A stretch of 64,000 nucleotides of DNA from Brevundimonas aurantiaca (GTDB lineage Bacteria; Pseudomonadota; Alphaproteobacteria; Caulobacterales; Caulobacteraceae): contig NZ_JACHOQ010000002.1 of assembly GCF_014199955.1 (NCBI RefSeq), positions 496,001 to 560,000 of the forward strand. Direction: 5' to 3'. The notes below the pieces were generated by a model. It was not told the origin of the DNA. It did not search any database and saw only the letters and a list, made by a program, of their open reading frames with translations. Made by a program: the position numbers and the translations under genes. The first letter of the stretch is position 1, and each line of letters opens with the position of its first letter. This document shows, piece after piece, positions 7,660 to 16,682 of the stretch.

Positions 7660-9255
7660 CTAGTGGACGGCGCCGAAGGGCGTCCCGTCCCAGAAGTCGC
7701 AGTTGTGACGGGCGAAGAAGGCGTCATCCAGTCGATCGCCCTGGGCCGTGAACACCCGAACCGGCCCCGCGCCCGCCACGCGGGGCCATTCGGCGCCGAA
7801 ATCCTGCTGTCCGAACCCGGCCCACAGGCCCTGCATGCGGTGCGACAACGCCTTCTGCTCGGGCGTGAACCGGTTGACGTCGGCGAAGATCCAGCTGGTC
7901 CCGAAGATATAGGCCAGTTCGCCGGCGTGATAGGCGCCCAGGTCCAGGCCCACGATCCCGTCGGGCAGGACGAATGGGGCGTCGCGATCGGCGAACTCAT
8001 ATCCCCAGACTGGCGTATAGCGCGACAGCTGACGCCGCAGGGCCTGGGACGGACAGGCGAACCTCTGGTCGGTGAAGTTGGCGGCGATGGCGTAGGCCGG
8101 GCCGTCCGGCCCGACCGGATAACGGTCCAGCACGCGGGGGCCGACATCGCCGTACATCCACAGCGTCTCCTTCTGGTAACGGTCCATGTCCTTGACCTCA
8201 TTGGCGAACAGCCGCCCCTCGTCCAGATTGGTCCCGACGATGACGGGCACGCGGGTGAACCGCCCCTGGTCGATGGCCAGGGCGGGATTTTCAGGCACGG
8301 TCGCATCGGCGTGCACCGGTCCCCACGACCCTGGGCCGTTGATGCCCGCCCGAACTGACGGCGCCCGCGACAGACGCCAGGCAGGCAAGGCCTTCAGGCA
8401 GGCGATCTGATCGGCGCCGGTGCAGCCCAAACGCCGGGCGAAGAGCGGGCCAGAGGCGGCGGCGTCTTCAGCGCTGATCAGAGACGAGGGCTCCAGACAG
8501 CCGCCGCTTTGCAGGATCATCCTCTGATAGAGACCCTCGGCCTGGGGCGAGGTCATCAGATAACAGGCGGCCCAGGCGCCGGCGCTTTCCGTGAACAGGG
8601 TGACATTGGCCGGGTCTCCGCCGAAGGCGGCGACGTTGCGGTTCACCCATTTCAGCGCCGCCAACTGATCCATCAGGCCGAAGTTGCCGCCGAACCCCTC
8701 ACCCTCAGCCTGGAACTGAGGATGCGCCAGCCAGCCGAGGGCCCCCAGCCGGTAGTTCAAAGTGACGACCACCCGGTCCTGATCCACCGCCAGCCGCGAC
8801 GGATCGTAGTTGGCGCCCGAGCCCACGGTGAAGGCGCCGCCCGGTATATAGACCATGACAGGCCGGCGCCGCTGCGGTTCGCCGGCCGGGGCGTAGATGT
8901 TGAGGTAGAGGCAATCCTCTGACCCGACCACCAGACCGCCCCCGCCGCCCAATATCGCCTTGCGCCCTATAGCCTGGGTGCAGTCGGACCCTATGCGGGT
9001 GGCGTCGCGCACCCCGCTCCAGCCTTCAACGGGCTGAGGCGCCCGCCAGCGCAGTTCGCCGACGGGCGGGCGCGCGAAGGGCACGCCCAGAAACGCCCGC
9101 GCGCCCGCGCCCTCTACGCCCCGAACCGTCCCGGCCTCGGTGGCGGCGAGAACCGGGCGAGCGTCCGGCGCAAACTTAATGGAGAGGACCTTGCCCGGAT
9201 GGACGGCGCAGGCCGCCAGAACGAGGGACGCGAACAGCAGCGACAGCAGACGCAT
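7660..9255 (-). CDS. Type-B carboxylesterase, probable lipoprotein
   Basis: A 531-residue alpha/beta hydrolase of the COesterase family hydrolyses carboxylic esters. The N-terminus has a lipoprotein signal with lipobox LAAC, so it is likely anchored in the outer membrane or periplasm. Family landmarks are FLGVPFARPPVGELRWRAPQ, EDCLYLNIYAP, GAFTVGSG for the oxyanion hole, and the nucleophile elbow TESAGA (usually GESAGA, so the first Gly is Thr). A C-terminal His in RHNCDFWDG is the likely triad histidine. The natural substrate is unknown. Confidence 0.88.
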   Translation of the reverse strand: MRLLSLLFASLVLAACAVHPGKVLSIKFAPDARPVLAATEAGTVRGVEGAGARAFLGVPFARPPVGELRWRAPQPVEGWSGVRDATRIGSDCTQAIGRKAILGGGGGLVVGSEDCLYLNIYAPAGEPQRRRPVMVYIPGGAFTVGSGANYDPSRLAVDQDRVVVTLNYRLGALGWLAHPQFQAEGEGFGGNFGLMDQLAALKWVNRNVAAFGGDPANVTLFTESAGAWAACYLMTSPQAEGLYQRMILQSGGCLEPSSLISAEDAAASGPLFARRLGCTGADQIACLKALPAWRLSRAPSVRAGINGPGSWGPVHADATVPENPALAIDQGRFTRVPVIVGTNLDEGRLFANEVKDMDRYQKETLWMYGDVGPRVLDRYPVGPDGPAYAIAANFTDQRFACPSQALRRQLSRYTPVWGYEFADRDAPFVLPDGIVGLDLGAYHAGELAYIFGTSWIFADVNRFTPEQKALSHRMQGLWAGFGQQDFGAEWPRVAGAGPVRVFTAQGDRLDDAFFARHNCDFWDGTPFGAVH

Positions 9256-9342
9256 AGAGAACCTTGGCCGTGACGAAGCGACTTTAACGCGCGCGCCCGT
9301 GCAAATATCCCTGTGCGAACCGATTCAGTCCCGCAGAACGAC

Positions 9343-10017
9343 CTAGGGCCAAAGGCGCTGTCGCAGCCAGGCGTCGCCGTCGCGGGTGAAGCGCAGCCGG
9401 TCATGCAGGCGGAACGGCCGGTCGCGCCAGAATTCGACGACATGGGGCGTCACCCGCCAGCCGCTCCACCGCTCAGGACGCGGCACATCCAGGTCCTCAA
9501 AACGCGCAGTCTCGCGGGCGACGGCCGCCTCCAGGGTCTGGCGATCGTCCAGCGGTCGCGACTGGTCCGAGGCCCAGGCGCCGATGCGGCTCTCGCGGGC
9601 CCGGCTGGCGAAATAGTCGTCGGCCTCCTGAGGCGTCACCGGTTCGACTGAGCCTCGCACCCGCACCTGACGGCGCAGCGACTTCCAGTGAAAGGTCAAG
9701 GCGGCGACCGGCCGCGCCGCCAGTTCGACGCCCTTGGCGCTTTCGCGGTTCGAATAGAAGGTGAAGCCGCGCGCATCGACGTCCTTCAACAACACGATCC
9801 GCGCGTCCGGCATGCCGTCGGCGTCCACGGTGGACAGGGTCATGGCGTTGGAATCATTGACCTCATGCGCGCGCGCCTCAGCGAGCCACTCGATGAAGGG
9901 ACCGATCGGTTCGGTGCGGTCGAACAGGCTTTCGTCGCCGTTGGCGGCCAGGGCGGCGGCGTAGTCGCGAGCGTATTCCTCTCGCGACGGACTGGGCGGG
10001 ATCACTGGTGCGGTCAT
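9343..10017 (-). CDS. pdxH: Pyridoxamine 5'-phosphate oxidase
   Basis: PdxH is the FMN enzyme that oxidises pyridoxine or pyridoxamine 5'-phosphate to pyridoxal 5'-phosphate in vitamin B6 synthesis. The 224-residue length is typical. Diagnostic segments are [26 protein letters not shown] (FMN binding), [17 protein letters not shown], and the C-terminal WSGWRVTP...RFRLHDRL-type block ending in QRLWP. It starts at ATG 10017 and diverges from the J-domain-like gene, with about 120 bases of shared upstream region. Confidence 0.95.
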   Translation of the reverse strand: MTAPVIPPSPSREEYARDYAAALAANGDESLFDRTEPIGPFIEWLAEARAHEVNDSNAMTLSTVDADGMPDARIVLLKDVDARGFTFYSNRESAKGVELAARPVAALTFHWKSLRRQVRVRGSVEPVTPQEADDYFASRARESRIGAWASDQSRPLDDRQTLEAAVARETARFEDLDVPRPERWSGWRVTPHVVEFWRDRPFRLHDRLRFTRDGDAWLRQRLWP

Positions 10018-10136
10018 GCGCAGGATTTAGACTGTGAAGGAGCCGATGAAAATGATCGGGATCAAATCCCCCCTCCCCGCCGTCCAGATCAAGCTGGTTA
10101 ACCCGGCGTTGACCCTAAGGCGCGAACGGTAGCGAA

Positions 10137-10868
10137 ATGAGCCCTTCTCATTTCCGATCAGACGCCGATGCGGTTCGAGACGCCCTTTCCACCTTGGGGC
10201 TTCAGGACGCCGCCGACGCTGAATCGCTGAAGGCGGCCTTCCGCGCGGCGGTCAAGGCGGCGCGCCCGGACCAGCCTGGCGGAGACGCCGATCGGTTTCG
10301 CAGAGTCATCGCCGCCTATCGCCTGGTCCAGGCCTACAGGCCGGGCGACGTCGCGCCGGGGACGCCGGACCGGCCCGCCGCCCCGCCTGTGCTCAGCCTC
10401 AGCCCCTTGCAGGCGGTCGCGGGCGCCAAGATTGATTTGCGGCTGGGTGCACGCACGATCCGGGTCGCGGCGCCGCCGGGCCTTCGAACCGGAGAGACGT
10501 TGCGACTGCGCGGCGGGGCGGCCGACGGGGCGGACCTTCGCCTGGCGGTGCTGATCCGCCCCCAGGACGGCCTGTCGGTCCTGGGCGACGATCTGTTCAT
10601 GAGTTGGCCGACGCCTCAGCGCCTGTTGCAGGAAGGCGGCCGGGTCGAGATCGACACCCACGCCGGGACACGCTCCGCCTGGATCACGCCCGACCGTGCG
10701 GCGCCGGTCCGCATTCGGCTGAAAAACCTGGGACTGCCGGCGCGCGGATCCCGCCCTGCGGGCCATCTGTTCGTGACCTTGACCCCGTCGTCCGAAACGC
10801 GGTCCCCGGCCGAAGACCTGCTGGCGCAGTTCACCCGAGCCTGGACGCCGGAACGGCTGGCGGCCTGA
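10137..10868 (+). CDS. DnaJ-related protein with degenerate J domain
   Basis: A 243-residue cytoplasmic protein has an N-terminal J-domain-like helix pair (LKAAFRAAVKAARPDQPGGD...FRRVIAAYRLVQ, about residues 12-60). A DnaJ C-terminal substrate-binding-like beta region follows (about 80-235, with RLGARTIRVAAPPGLRTGETLRLRG). There is no zinc-finger domain, as in CbpA-type DnaJ proteins. The HPD tripeptide that stimulates DnaK reads RPD here, so DnaK coupling may be reduced or lost. It lies 70 bases upstream of aroC on the same strand. Confidence 0.75.
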   Translation: MSPSHFRSDADAVRDALSTLGLQDAADAESLKAAFRAAVKAARPDQPGGDADRFRRVIAAYRLVQAYRPGDVAPGTPDRPAAPPVLSLSPLQAVAGAKIDLRLGARTIRVAAPPGLRTGETLRLRGGAADGADLRLAVLIRPQDGLSVLGDDLFMSWPTPQRLLQEGGRVEIDTHAGTRSAWITPDRAAPVRIRLKNLGLPARGSRPAGHLFVTLTPSSETRSPAEDLLAQFTRAWTPERLAA

Positions 10869-10938
10869 GGGCGCAAAGCACTTCGCGAACCCGGCGTGAC
10901 GGTTTCGCCGGGCGCCGTCATGCTCTAAGCGTCGCCCT

Positions 10939-12024
10939 ATGTCGCACAACACCTTCGGCCATCTGTTCCGCGTGACCACCTGGGGCGAAAGCCACGGCCC
11001 AGCCATCGGCTGCGTCGTGGACGGCTGCCCGCCGCTGATCCCTCTGACCGAGGCCGATCTTCAGCCCTGGCTTGACCAGAGAAAGCCCGGCGGTTCGCGC
11101 TTCGTGACCCAGAGGCGCGAAAGCGACACCGCGCAGATCCTGTCGGGGGTGTTCGACGACGGCGAGGGCCCGGTCACGACCGGCACGCCCATCTCGATCC
11201 TGATCAAAAACGAGGACCAGAGATCCAAGGACTATGGCGAGATCGCGCGGGCCTATCGTCCCGGCCATGCCGACTTCACCTATCAGACCAAATACGGCGT
11301 CCGCGATCCGCGCGGCGGCGGGCGCTCGTCGGCGCGCGAGACGGCCAGCCGGGTGGCGGCGGGCGCCGTGGCGCGCAAGGTGCTGGGCGACGGCGTCAAG
11401 ATCCGCGCCGGCGTCGTCCAGATCGGCCCGCATCGCATCGCGCCGGACGCCATTGATTTCGACGCCGTGCATGGCAACCCGCTGTTCGCCGCCTCCAGCG
11501 CGGTCGTAGCGGAATGGGAGGCCTATCTGGACGAGGTCCGCAAGGCCGGCTCGTCGATCGGCGCCGTCGTCGCCCTGGAGGTGACGGGCGTGCCTGCCGG
11601 CTGGGGCGCGCCGCTCTACGGCAAGCTGGATTCCGAACTGGCCGCCGCCCTGATGTCGATCAACGCCGCCAAGGGCGTGGAGATCGGCGCCGGCTTCGGA
11701 GCGGCGGAATTGTCGGGCGAGGACAACGCCGACCAGATGAGGCTGGACCTGAACAAGCAGCCGGTCTTCCTGTCGAACCATGCGGGCGGAGTGCTGGGCG
11801 GCATCTCCACAGGACAGCCGGTCACGGCGCGGGTGGCGTTCAAACCCACCTCATCGATCCTGACGCCGCGCCAGACCATCACGCGCGACGGCGAAGAGAC
11901 GGATCTGCGCACCAAGGGCCGCCACGATCCTTGCGTCGCCCTGCGCGCCGTTCCGGTGGTGGAGGCTATGGCCGCCTGCGTGCTGGCCGACGCCTACCTG
12001 CGGCACCGCGCCCAGGTCGGGTAA
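10939..12024 (+). CDS. aroC: Chorismate synthase
   Basis: AroC removes phosphate from 5-enolpyruvylshikimate 3-phosphate to form chorismate, the last step of the shikimate pathway, using reduced FMN. The 361-residue length is standard. Signature segments are [17 protein letters not shown] at the N-terminus, [29 protein letters not shown], and [18 protein letters not shown] near the C-terminus. The stop TAA shares one base with the ATG of the following acetyltransferase gene, so the two are translationally coupled. Confidence 0.97.
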   Translation: MSHNTFGHLFRVTTWGESHGPAIGCVVDGCPPLIPLTEADLQPWLDQRKPGGSRFVTQRRESDTAQILSGVFDDGEGPVTTGTPISILIKNEDQRSKDYGEIARAYRPGHADFTYQTKYGVRDPRGGGRSSARETASRVAAGAVARKVLGDGVKIRAGVVQIGPHRIAPDAIDFDAVHGNPLFAASSAVVAEWEAYLDEVRKAGSSIGAVVALEVTGVPAGWGAPLYGKLDSELAAALMSINAAKGVEIGAGFGAAELSGEDNADQMRLDLNKQPVFLSNHAGGVLGGISTGQPVTARVAFKPTSSILTPRQTITRDGEETDLRTKGRHDPCVALRAVPVVEAMAACVLADAYLRHRAQVG

Positions 12025-12437
12025 TGGACATCCGCCCCATCCGCGATGGGGAAGACGAGGCTGTCATCGCACTTTGGACAGCCTGCGGCCTGACGCGCCC
12101 ATGGAACGACCCGGTTGCGGACCTGACTCTGGCGAAGGGCGGCGCGACCTCCGCCGTTCTGGTCGCGGCGGACGACGCGGGAATAGGCGGCACCATCATG
12201 GTGGGCTTCGACGGCCATCGCGGCTGGGTCTATTATCTGGCGGTTGACCCCGGGCGTCGTCGCCGCGGCTTGGGGCGCAGCCTGATGGCGGCGGCGGAAG
12301 ACTGGCTGATGGTCAGAGGCGCCCCCAAACTTCAGCTCATGGTCCGCAGCGATAACGAGGCGGCTGTGGGCTTTTATCAGCGACTGGGTCTGGAGCGGCA
12401 GGAGGTGATCGTACTCGGCCGCAGGCTGGACGGCTGA
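12024..12437 (+). CDS. GNAT family N-acetyltransferase (YpeA-like)
   Basis: A 137-residue single-domain GNAT protein. The acetyl-CoA loop RRRRGLGRSLM (motif A) follows strand WVYYLAVDP, and the C-terminal NEAAVGFYQRLGLERQEV is the usual motif B, close to the YpeA subgroup. The start ATG overlaps the aroC stop (TAATG). The acceptor substrate is not predictable; protein or small-amine acetylation are both possible. Confidence 0.88.
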   Translation: MDIRPIRDGEDEAVIALWTACGLTRPWNDPVADLTLAKGGATSAVLVAADDAGIGGTIMVGFDGHRGWVYYLAVDPGRRRRGLGRSLMAAAEDWLMVRGAPKLQLMVRSDNEAAVGFYQRLGLERQEVIVLGRRLDG

Positions 12438-12526
12438 CCGGCGTCGCCGTTCGCTCTGTCCTTCGGCTTCTCGTCCTGCCGCATAAGCGCCATCAGGCCG
12501 GTTAGACCCGTCGTCATCACGATCAT
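12377..12526 (-). CDS. Possible small protein with strong ribosome site
   Basis: A 49-residue frame starts at ATG 12526 with AGGAG placed 7 bases upstream, better than many real genes here. The N-terminus is a short hydrophobic segment (MIVMTTGLTGLMALM), then a charged part (RQDEKPKDRANGD). It overlaps the 3' end of the GNAT gene in antisense by about 60 bases, and the C-terminal third looks like antisense translation. It may be a genuine small membrane peptide or chance. Confidence 0.3.
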   Translation of the reverse strand: MIVMTTGLTGLMALMRQDEKPKDRANGDAGQPSSLRPSTITSCRSRPSR

Positions 12527-12625
12527 AGCCGACTCCTGCAACTGCGAACCGTTTGCAGGTTTGCGCGCATCTGAGCGGTGTGCAAGACGGGTTCGTCGGT
12601 GGCGCCGCACTACAGGAGATCAACC

Positions 12626-12967
12626 GTGCGTGAAGACGGAAAGCTGGACTACCTCGAACTGCCCGCTGCAGACCTGCCCAGGACCAAGGAATTCTACAGT
12701 CAGGCCTTCGGCTGGACCTTTGTCGATTACGGCCCGACCTACGCTGCCTTCGATCAGGGGCTGGACGGCGGTTTCGACGCCGACGAGGCGGAACGAACCA
12801 GGACGCCTCTACCCGTTCTTTACGCGGACGACCTGGAGGCCATGCAGGCCAAGGTCGAGACGGCCGGCGGCGTGATCCTGAAGCCAATCTACGCCTTTCC
12901 GGGCGGTCGTCGCTTCCACTTCGCCGATCCTGCCGGGACGGAGATGGCGGTCTGGTCGGAAAACTGA
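12626..12967 (+). CDS. VOC (glyoxalase/bleomycin-resistance) family protein
   Basis: A 113-residue protein of the vicinal-oxygen-chelate superfamily. It reads LDYLELPAADLPRTKEFYSQAFGWTF at the start and GGRRFHFADPAGTEMAVW at the end, the paired beta-alpha-beta motifs of the fold. The final Glu fits the usual metal ligand. The start is GTG 12626, chosen for CAGGAG seven bases upstream; no ATG lies between it and the conserved core. The substrate is unknown; members include lyases, dioxygenases and metal-binding stress proteins. Confidence 0.85.
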   Translation: MREDGKLDYLELPAADLPRTKEFYSQAFGWTFVDYGPTYAAFDQGLDGGFDADEAERTRTPLPVLYADDLEAMQAKVETAGGVILKPIYAFPGGRRFHFADPAGTEMAVWSEN

Positions 12968-12977
12968 CCCCAGGACG

Positions 12978-13787
12978 TCAGCGGGCGTCCACCGACTGCG
13001 CAATCCTCTCGGCCAAGTCGCGGGCGGCGTCGTCCACACTCGCCACCCAGATATGGATTTCCTGGGGCGCGGACGGCCGCTGGAACAGGTGCTCCAGCGC
13101 CTGACGTCGCCCGCCTTCGCTGACCACGACCGAGGCGCGCCCTCCGGCCCGCACCACCTCGCCGTCGTAAATGGGGAATTGCGACGCCGGACCCACATAG
13201 ATCATGACGAGGGGAAGCCCCCCGGCGGCCCGAACCGAATAGACGGCGGCGTCGGCGCCCGCCGGGGCGCGGGTCAGGATCAGGCTCTGCGGCAGCTCAA
13301 GGGTGAAGGGCAAGGCGGCGATAGCGGCGGCGTCCAGGCCTGACAAGCCGACAGGGTTCGCCGACGGCGCAGCGCTGGTCGCCGAAGAGGTCGGCGCGGC
13401 CGGCGACGTGACGGCGGGCGTCGTCGCGGGCGTCGGCCGTGGTGGCGGCGTGATCGCCGGTCGCACCGCCGGAGAGGTCGGCGCCGCAGCCGAGGGCTCG
13501 GCCCCGATCGCAGCGGACGTTGCGGAGGGCGTCGCGGGCGCGGGCGCGGCGGCCGGCGCACGCCCCGCCGACAGGCTGTTGAGGTCGCGCGTCACAGACG
13601 ACGCCCCCGACTGAATCGGCGCCGCCCCGGTTTGAGAAGAGGTCGCCGGCGGCTGGGGTTGAGATGCGGTCGTCGGTTTGAAGGGCGGACCGCTGTTCAA
13701 ATCCCGCGTCAGATCCGACGGCGAGCGCGGTGCGGACGACGCTTCTTGACCGGACAGAAGCGTGGCGGCGAGAGCGAGAGCGAACAT
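12978..13787 (-). CDS. Secreted Pro/Ala/Thr-rich protein of unknown function
   Basis: A 269-residue protein has a short signal-peptide-like N-terminus (MFALALAATLLSGQ). Residues about 30-155 are a low-complexity linker of Ala, Pro, Thr and Ser, and about 160-269 form a folded domain (LELPQSLILTRAPAGADAAVYSV, LVMIYVGPASQFPIYDGE, then IHIWVASVDDAARDLAERI). The motif TRDLNS occurs twice, near residues 27 and 66. The linker suggests the C-terminal domain is held away from a membrane or cell wall. I recognise no family. Confidence 0.7.
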   Translation of the reverse strand: MFALALAATLLSGQEASSAPRSPSDLTRDLNSGPPFKPTTASQPQPPATSSQTGAAPIQSGASSVTRDLNSLSAGRAPAAAPAPATPSATSAAIGAEPSAAAPTSPAVRPAITPPPRPTPATTPAVTSPAAPTSSATSAAPSANPVGLSGLDAAAIAALPFTLELPQSLILTRAPAGADAAVYSVRAAGGLPLVMIYVGPASQFPIYDGEVVRAGGRASVVVSEGGRRQALEHLFQRPSAPQEIHIWVASVDDAARDLAERIAQSVDAR

Positions 13788-13829
13788 GGCGCGACCTTTA
13801 CCCGCCGCAGGCTGAACCGCAAGGCCCCG

Positions 13830-15497
13830 TCAGGCGCGCGGCAGCTCGATCCAGAAGGTCGCGCCCTCGCCCGGCGCCGACACCACGCCTATGGCGCCGC
13901 CTTGAAGCTCAACCAGCCGCTTGGCCAGGGCCAGGCCGACGCCGTGGCCTTCCACGCTGGATCGTTCCAGCCCCAGACGGTTGAAGGGCTCAAACAGCTG
14001 CGCCTGCTTCTCCTCGGACAGGCCGGGGCCGAAGTCGGACACCTCGATGCGAACGCAATCCTCCTGCTGGATCGCTCGCAGGATCACGCCGCCGCCCGCA
14101 CCGCCGTATTTGAGCGCATTGACCGCCAGGTTGGTCACGACCTGAACCAGTCGTTGGGAGTCCGCCACAGCCACCGCGTGGCCGTCCTCGCAGACGACGG
14201 TGATCTCCACGCCCTGAGCCTCGGGCAACAGCACCGCACTGCGCCGGACGTCATCGAGCACGCCCACCACGTCGGTCGGGCGCAGTTCGACCTTGACCGA
14301 GCCGGATTCGGCGCGCGCCACGTCCAGCAGATCGTGCGCCAGGGCCTCGACCTGTCGGGCCGTCTTGACCAGCATGTCCGCCATCTCCGCCTGTTTCGGC
14401 GTCACCGGCCCCAGTTGCCCGCTTGACCAGAGTTGGCCGATGCCGATGACGCCCGCCACTGGGCTTTTGATCTCGTGCGCGACATTGGCCAGCAGGCGAG
14501 ACTTGGCTTCGGAGGTCATTTCCGCCCGGACCTGTCCCAGACGCGCTCGCTCGGCGAGCCGATCTCGTTCTTCCAGAAGGGCGGCCACCAGAAGGGTCGG
14601 CATATAGCCGATGAGAACCAGCAGCTGCGCTATCAGCACCTGTTCGGCGCGCGCCATTCCGGCGACATAGGGGCCGGCGCCGGCCATAGCGCTGCCCACC
14701 GCCAGGATCGAGACGATCAGAAGGCTGAAGGCCGAGCCCGCCACACCCAGACGCACCGCCACCGCCAGCAGCAGCGGCGTCATGATGAAGCCTATGGACA
14801 TCTGTCCGGTGAAGCCGATGTAGTAGAAGGCCAGAATGGCGGTTATCAGGCCCGCCGCCTCAAATCGCGTCTGAGAGCGGTTCAGGCGGGTCAGAGTGGA
14901 ACGGGTCAATGAAAGTCCCAGAGCCCCGATCACCGCTATGCCCAGGGCATGGCCGAACCACCAGGTCTTGAAACTCTCCAGCGACGCCTCCTGACCCAGA
15001 TGCGGCAGGGCAAAGGCCACCGCCAGGCCTGCGGGGACAGGGGCGATCAGGGCGCAGAGCAGAAAGCGGACGGTGCTGCCCAGACTGAGAATGTGCAGGC
15101 TCGGCAAAACTCGACGCACCAGAAACACAGCCGCCCCGATCTCGATCAGATTGCCGGCAGTGAAGAGCAACGACAGCGCCGGACTGTTTCCCGAGATCAA
15201 CTCGCCGATCATGAGGCTGACGGTCAGAACCAGGGCGAAGACCATGTCGTGACGGCGTCCGCTGCCGGTCCTCAGCCAGACCGCAACCGCCACGCCGCTG
15301 GCGGCCCACAGGCCGACCACCAGGCCGGAGCTGCGCGCAAAATTGACCGCCACGGCGACCAGCAAGGCCACCGCCACGCCGGTCAAGACGGGCACGACGG
15401 GGTGGGCGAACAAATCACTGCCCGCCTTGCTGCGGCCTACGCCGGCTGCCGACGCAGGGGCTGCGGTTGCGATGTCGAGCGCGCGGCTCATCGTCAT
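13830..15497 (-). CDS. MASE1-domain sensor histidine kinase
   Basis: A 555-residue membrane kinase. About eight transmembrane segments (residues 30-305) form a MASE1-like sensor region, typical of integral-membrane signal inputs. A HisKA domain follows, with phospho-acceptor VAHEIKSPV near residue 340, then a HATPase domain with NLAVNALKYGG (N box), VSDFGPGLS (G1) and GHGVGLALAKRL (G2). There is no receiver domain and no neighbouring response regulator gene, so its partner lies elsewhere. Two in-frame ATGs (15497 and 15491) are equally possible starts. Confidence 0.88.
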   Translation of the reverse strand: MTMSRALDIATAAPASAAGVGRSKAGSDLFAHPVVPVLTGVAVALLVAVAVNFARSSGLVVGLWAASGVAVAVWLRTGSGRRHDMVFALVLTVSLMIGELISGNSPALSLLFTAGNLIEIGAAVFLVRRVLPSLHILSLGSTVRFLLCALIAPVPAGLAVAFALPHLGQEASLESFKTWWFGHALGIAVIGALGLSLTRSTLTRLNRSQTRFEAAGLITAILAFYYIGFTGQMSIGFIMTPLLLAVAVRLGVAGSAFSLLIVSILAVGSAMAGAGPYVAGMARAEQVLIAQLLVLIGYMPTLLVAALLEERDRLAERARLGQVRAEMTSEAKSRLLANVAHEIKSPVAGVIGIGQLWSSGQLGPVTPKQAEMADMLVKTARQVEALAHDLLDVARAESGSVKVELRPTDVVGVLDDVRRSAVLLPEAQGVEITVVCEDGHAVAVADSQRLVQVVTNLAVNALKYGGAGGGVILRAIQQEDCVRIEVSDFGPGLSEEKQAQLFEPFNRLGLERSSVEGHGVGLALAKRLVELQGGAIGVVSAPGEGATFWIELPRA

Positions 15498-15573
15498 GTA
15501 AAGGGTCTCGGCGAATGGATCCGCCGAAGATTAGACGCCGATCATGCTAAAATACCCTGAAGCAGGGCGCGGT

Positions 15574-16227
15574 TCAGAACTTCAACCTTTCGTTGAAAGC
15601 CTTGACCGCCGCCGCCGGCCCCTGGGCATAGGACCAGACGCCGCTGCTGACAGCGATGAAATCGGCCCCCGCGCGGGCGAGGTCCTGGGCCGTGTCCACC
15701 GTGATCCCGCCGATGGCGACGCAGGGCGCCTCGACCGTTTCCTGCCAGACGGTCAGAAGCTCCAACTCCGGCCGGTGCGTCGTGGTCTTGGTGTCGGTCG
15801 GATAGAAGGCGCCGAAGGCGACATAGTCGGCTCCGCCCTCTGCGGCGTCCCAGGCCAGTTCACGGTCGTCGTGACAAGTGACGCCGATCATGGCGTCTGG
15901 CCCCATGATGCGCCGAGCCTCGGCCAGAGTGGCGTCCTGCTGGCCGATGTGCACGCCATCGCATCCGGTCTCCTTGGCCAAATCCGGGCGGTCGTTCAGC
16001 AGAACGGCCACGCCGTGGCGACGCGCGACGGGCGCCAGCGCCGCGACCGCCGCCCGGACCGCGGCGTCGTCGGCCGGCTTGAGCCGGATTTGCAGCGCCG
16101 CCACGTCGCCGGCCTCCAACGCCTGACCCAGCAGGTTCGCAAAGGCGTCCAGATCCGGAATCACCGGAGGGGTGATCAGATAGAGGCGGCAGGGCGGACG
16201 GGCGGGAACGGTGGGGGACTTGGCCAT
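15574..16227 (-). CDS. thiE: Thiamine-phosphate synthase
   Basis: ThiE joins hydroxymethylpyrimidine diphosphate and thiazole phosphate to make thiamine monophosphate. The TIM-barrel signature is present: LYLITPP near the start, [55 protein letters not shown] and [23 protein letters not shown]. The start ATG 16227 is preferred because GGAGAGGGAAG sits just upstream; ATG 16254 would add nine residues over that site. Other thi genes are not adjacent, and no TPP riboswitch was found before it. Confidence 0.92.
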   Translation of the reverse strand: MAKSPTVPARPPCRLYLITPPVIPDLDAFANLLGQALEAGDVAALQIRLKPADDAAVRAAVAALAPVARRHGVAVLLNDRPDLAKETGCDGVHIGQQDATLAEARRIMGPDAMIGVTCHDDRELAWDAAEGGADYVAFGAFYPTDTKTTTHRPELELLTVWQETVEAPCVAIGGITVDTAQDLARAGADFIAVSSGVWSYAQGPAAAVKAFNERLKF

Positions 16228-16354
16228 GGCGCTGCTTCCCTCTCCTGCGACCATTCGTCAACGGTATCAGACGGCGCAATGCGTGCGAACGACTTGCAAT
16301 CGCCTTAACGGATGCTATAGCGAACCATTATCAGCCTCGACCGCATGGATCCTC

Positions 16355-16540
16355 GTGTACGTCTGCAACTGCAACGGTCTGCGTCAAAGAGACGTCGCTC
16401 AAGCCATCGAGGCTGGCGCCAGCCGTCCGCGCGACATTTTCGAGCGCCACCAGTGTCAGGCCCAGTGCGCCAAATGCGTCTGTGAGATGCGGCAGATGAT
16501 CCAGGACAGCCGCGAAGCCTTCGCCCTCGCCGCCGAATAG
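16355..16540 (+). CDS. bfd: Bacterioferritin-associated ferredoxin
   Basis: Bfd is a [2Fe-2S] protein that docks on bacterioferritin and reduces its iron for release. The 61-residue product has the family cysteines: VCNCNG at the N-terminus and CAKCVC later, within a small helical fold. The start is GTG 16355, since upstream in-frame codons are unconserved and the family begins directly before this motif. It lies about 140 bases upstream of bfr, with a palindrome in between. Confidence 0.88.
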   Translation: MYVCNCNGLRQRDVAQAIEAGASRPRDIFERHQCQAQCAKCVCEMRQMIQDSREAFALAAE

Positions 16541-16564
16541 TCGCCGAAGCCTTCGCGGGCGAAA

Positions 16565-16590
16565 ATCACTCGCACTATCAATGTAGTGAT
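16565..16590. promoter_or_regulatory. Candidate iron-responsive operator before bfr
   Basis: An AT-richer patch holds two nested inverted repeats, ATCACT...AGTGAT (16565-16570 and 16585-16590) and CACTA...TAGTG (16573-16577 and 16584-16588), about 95 bases upstream of the bfr ATG. The position suits a Fur, Irr or IscR-type regulator, but the sequence does not clearly match a consensus I know. Confidence 0.45.
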
Positions 16591-16682
16591 AAAAACTCGC
16601 AAATAAACAAACTGCCTTTTACTGTGGTACGGCACGGCCTGACAGACGGCGCAGAGGTCGTCTCCAGAGCAAGGACAGGACC

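Noticed and set aside
16228..16350. Possible TPP riboswitch before thiE
   Set aside because: No CTGAGA or ACCTGATCTGG-type THI box was seen on either strand.
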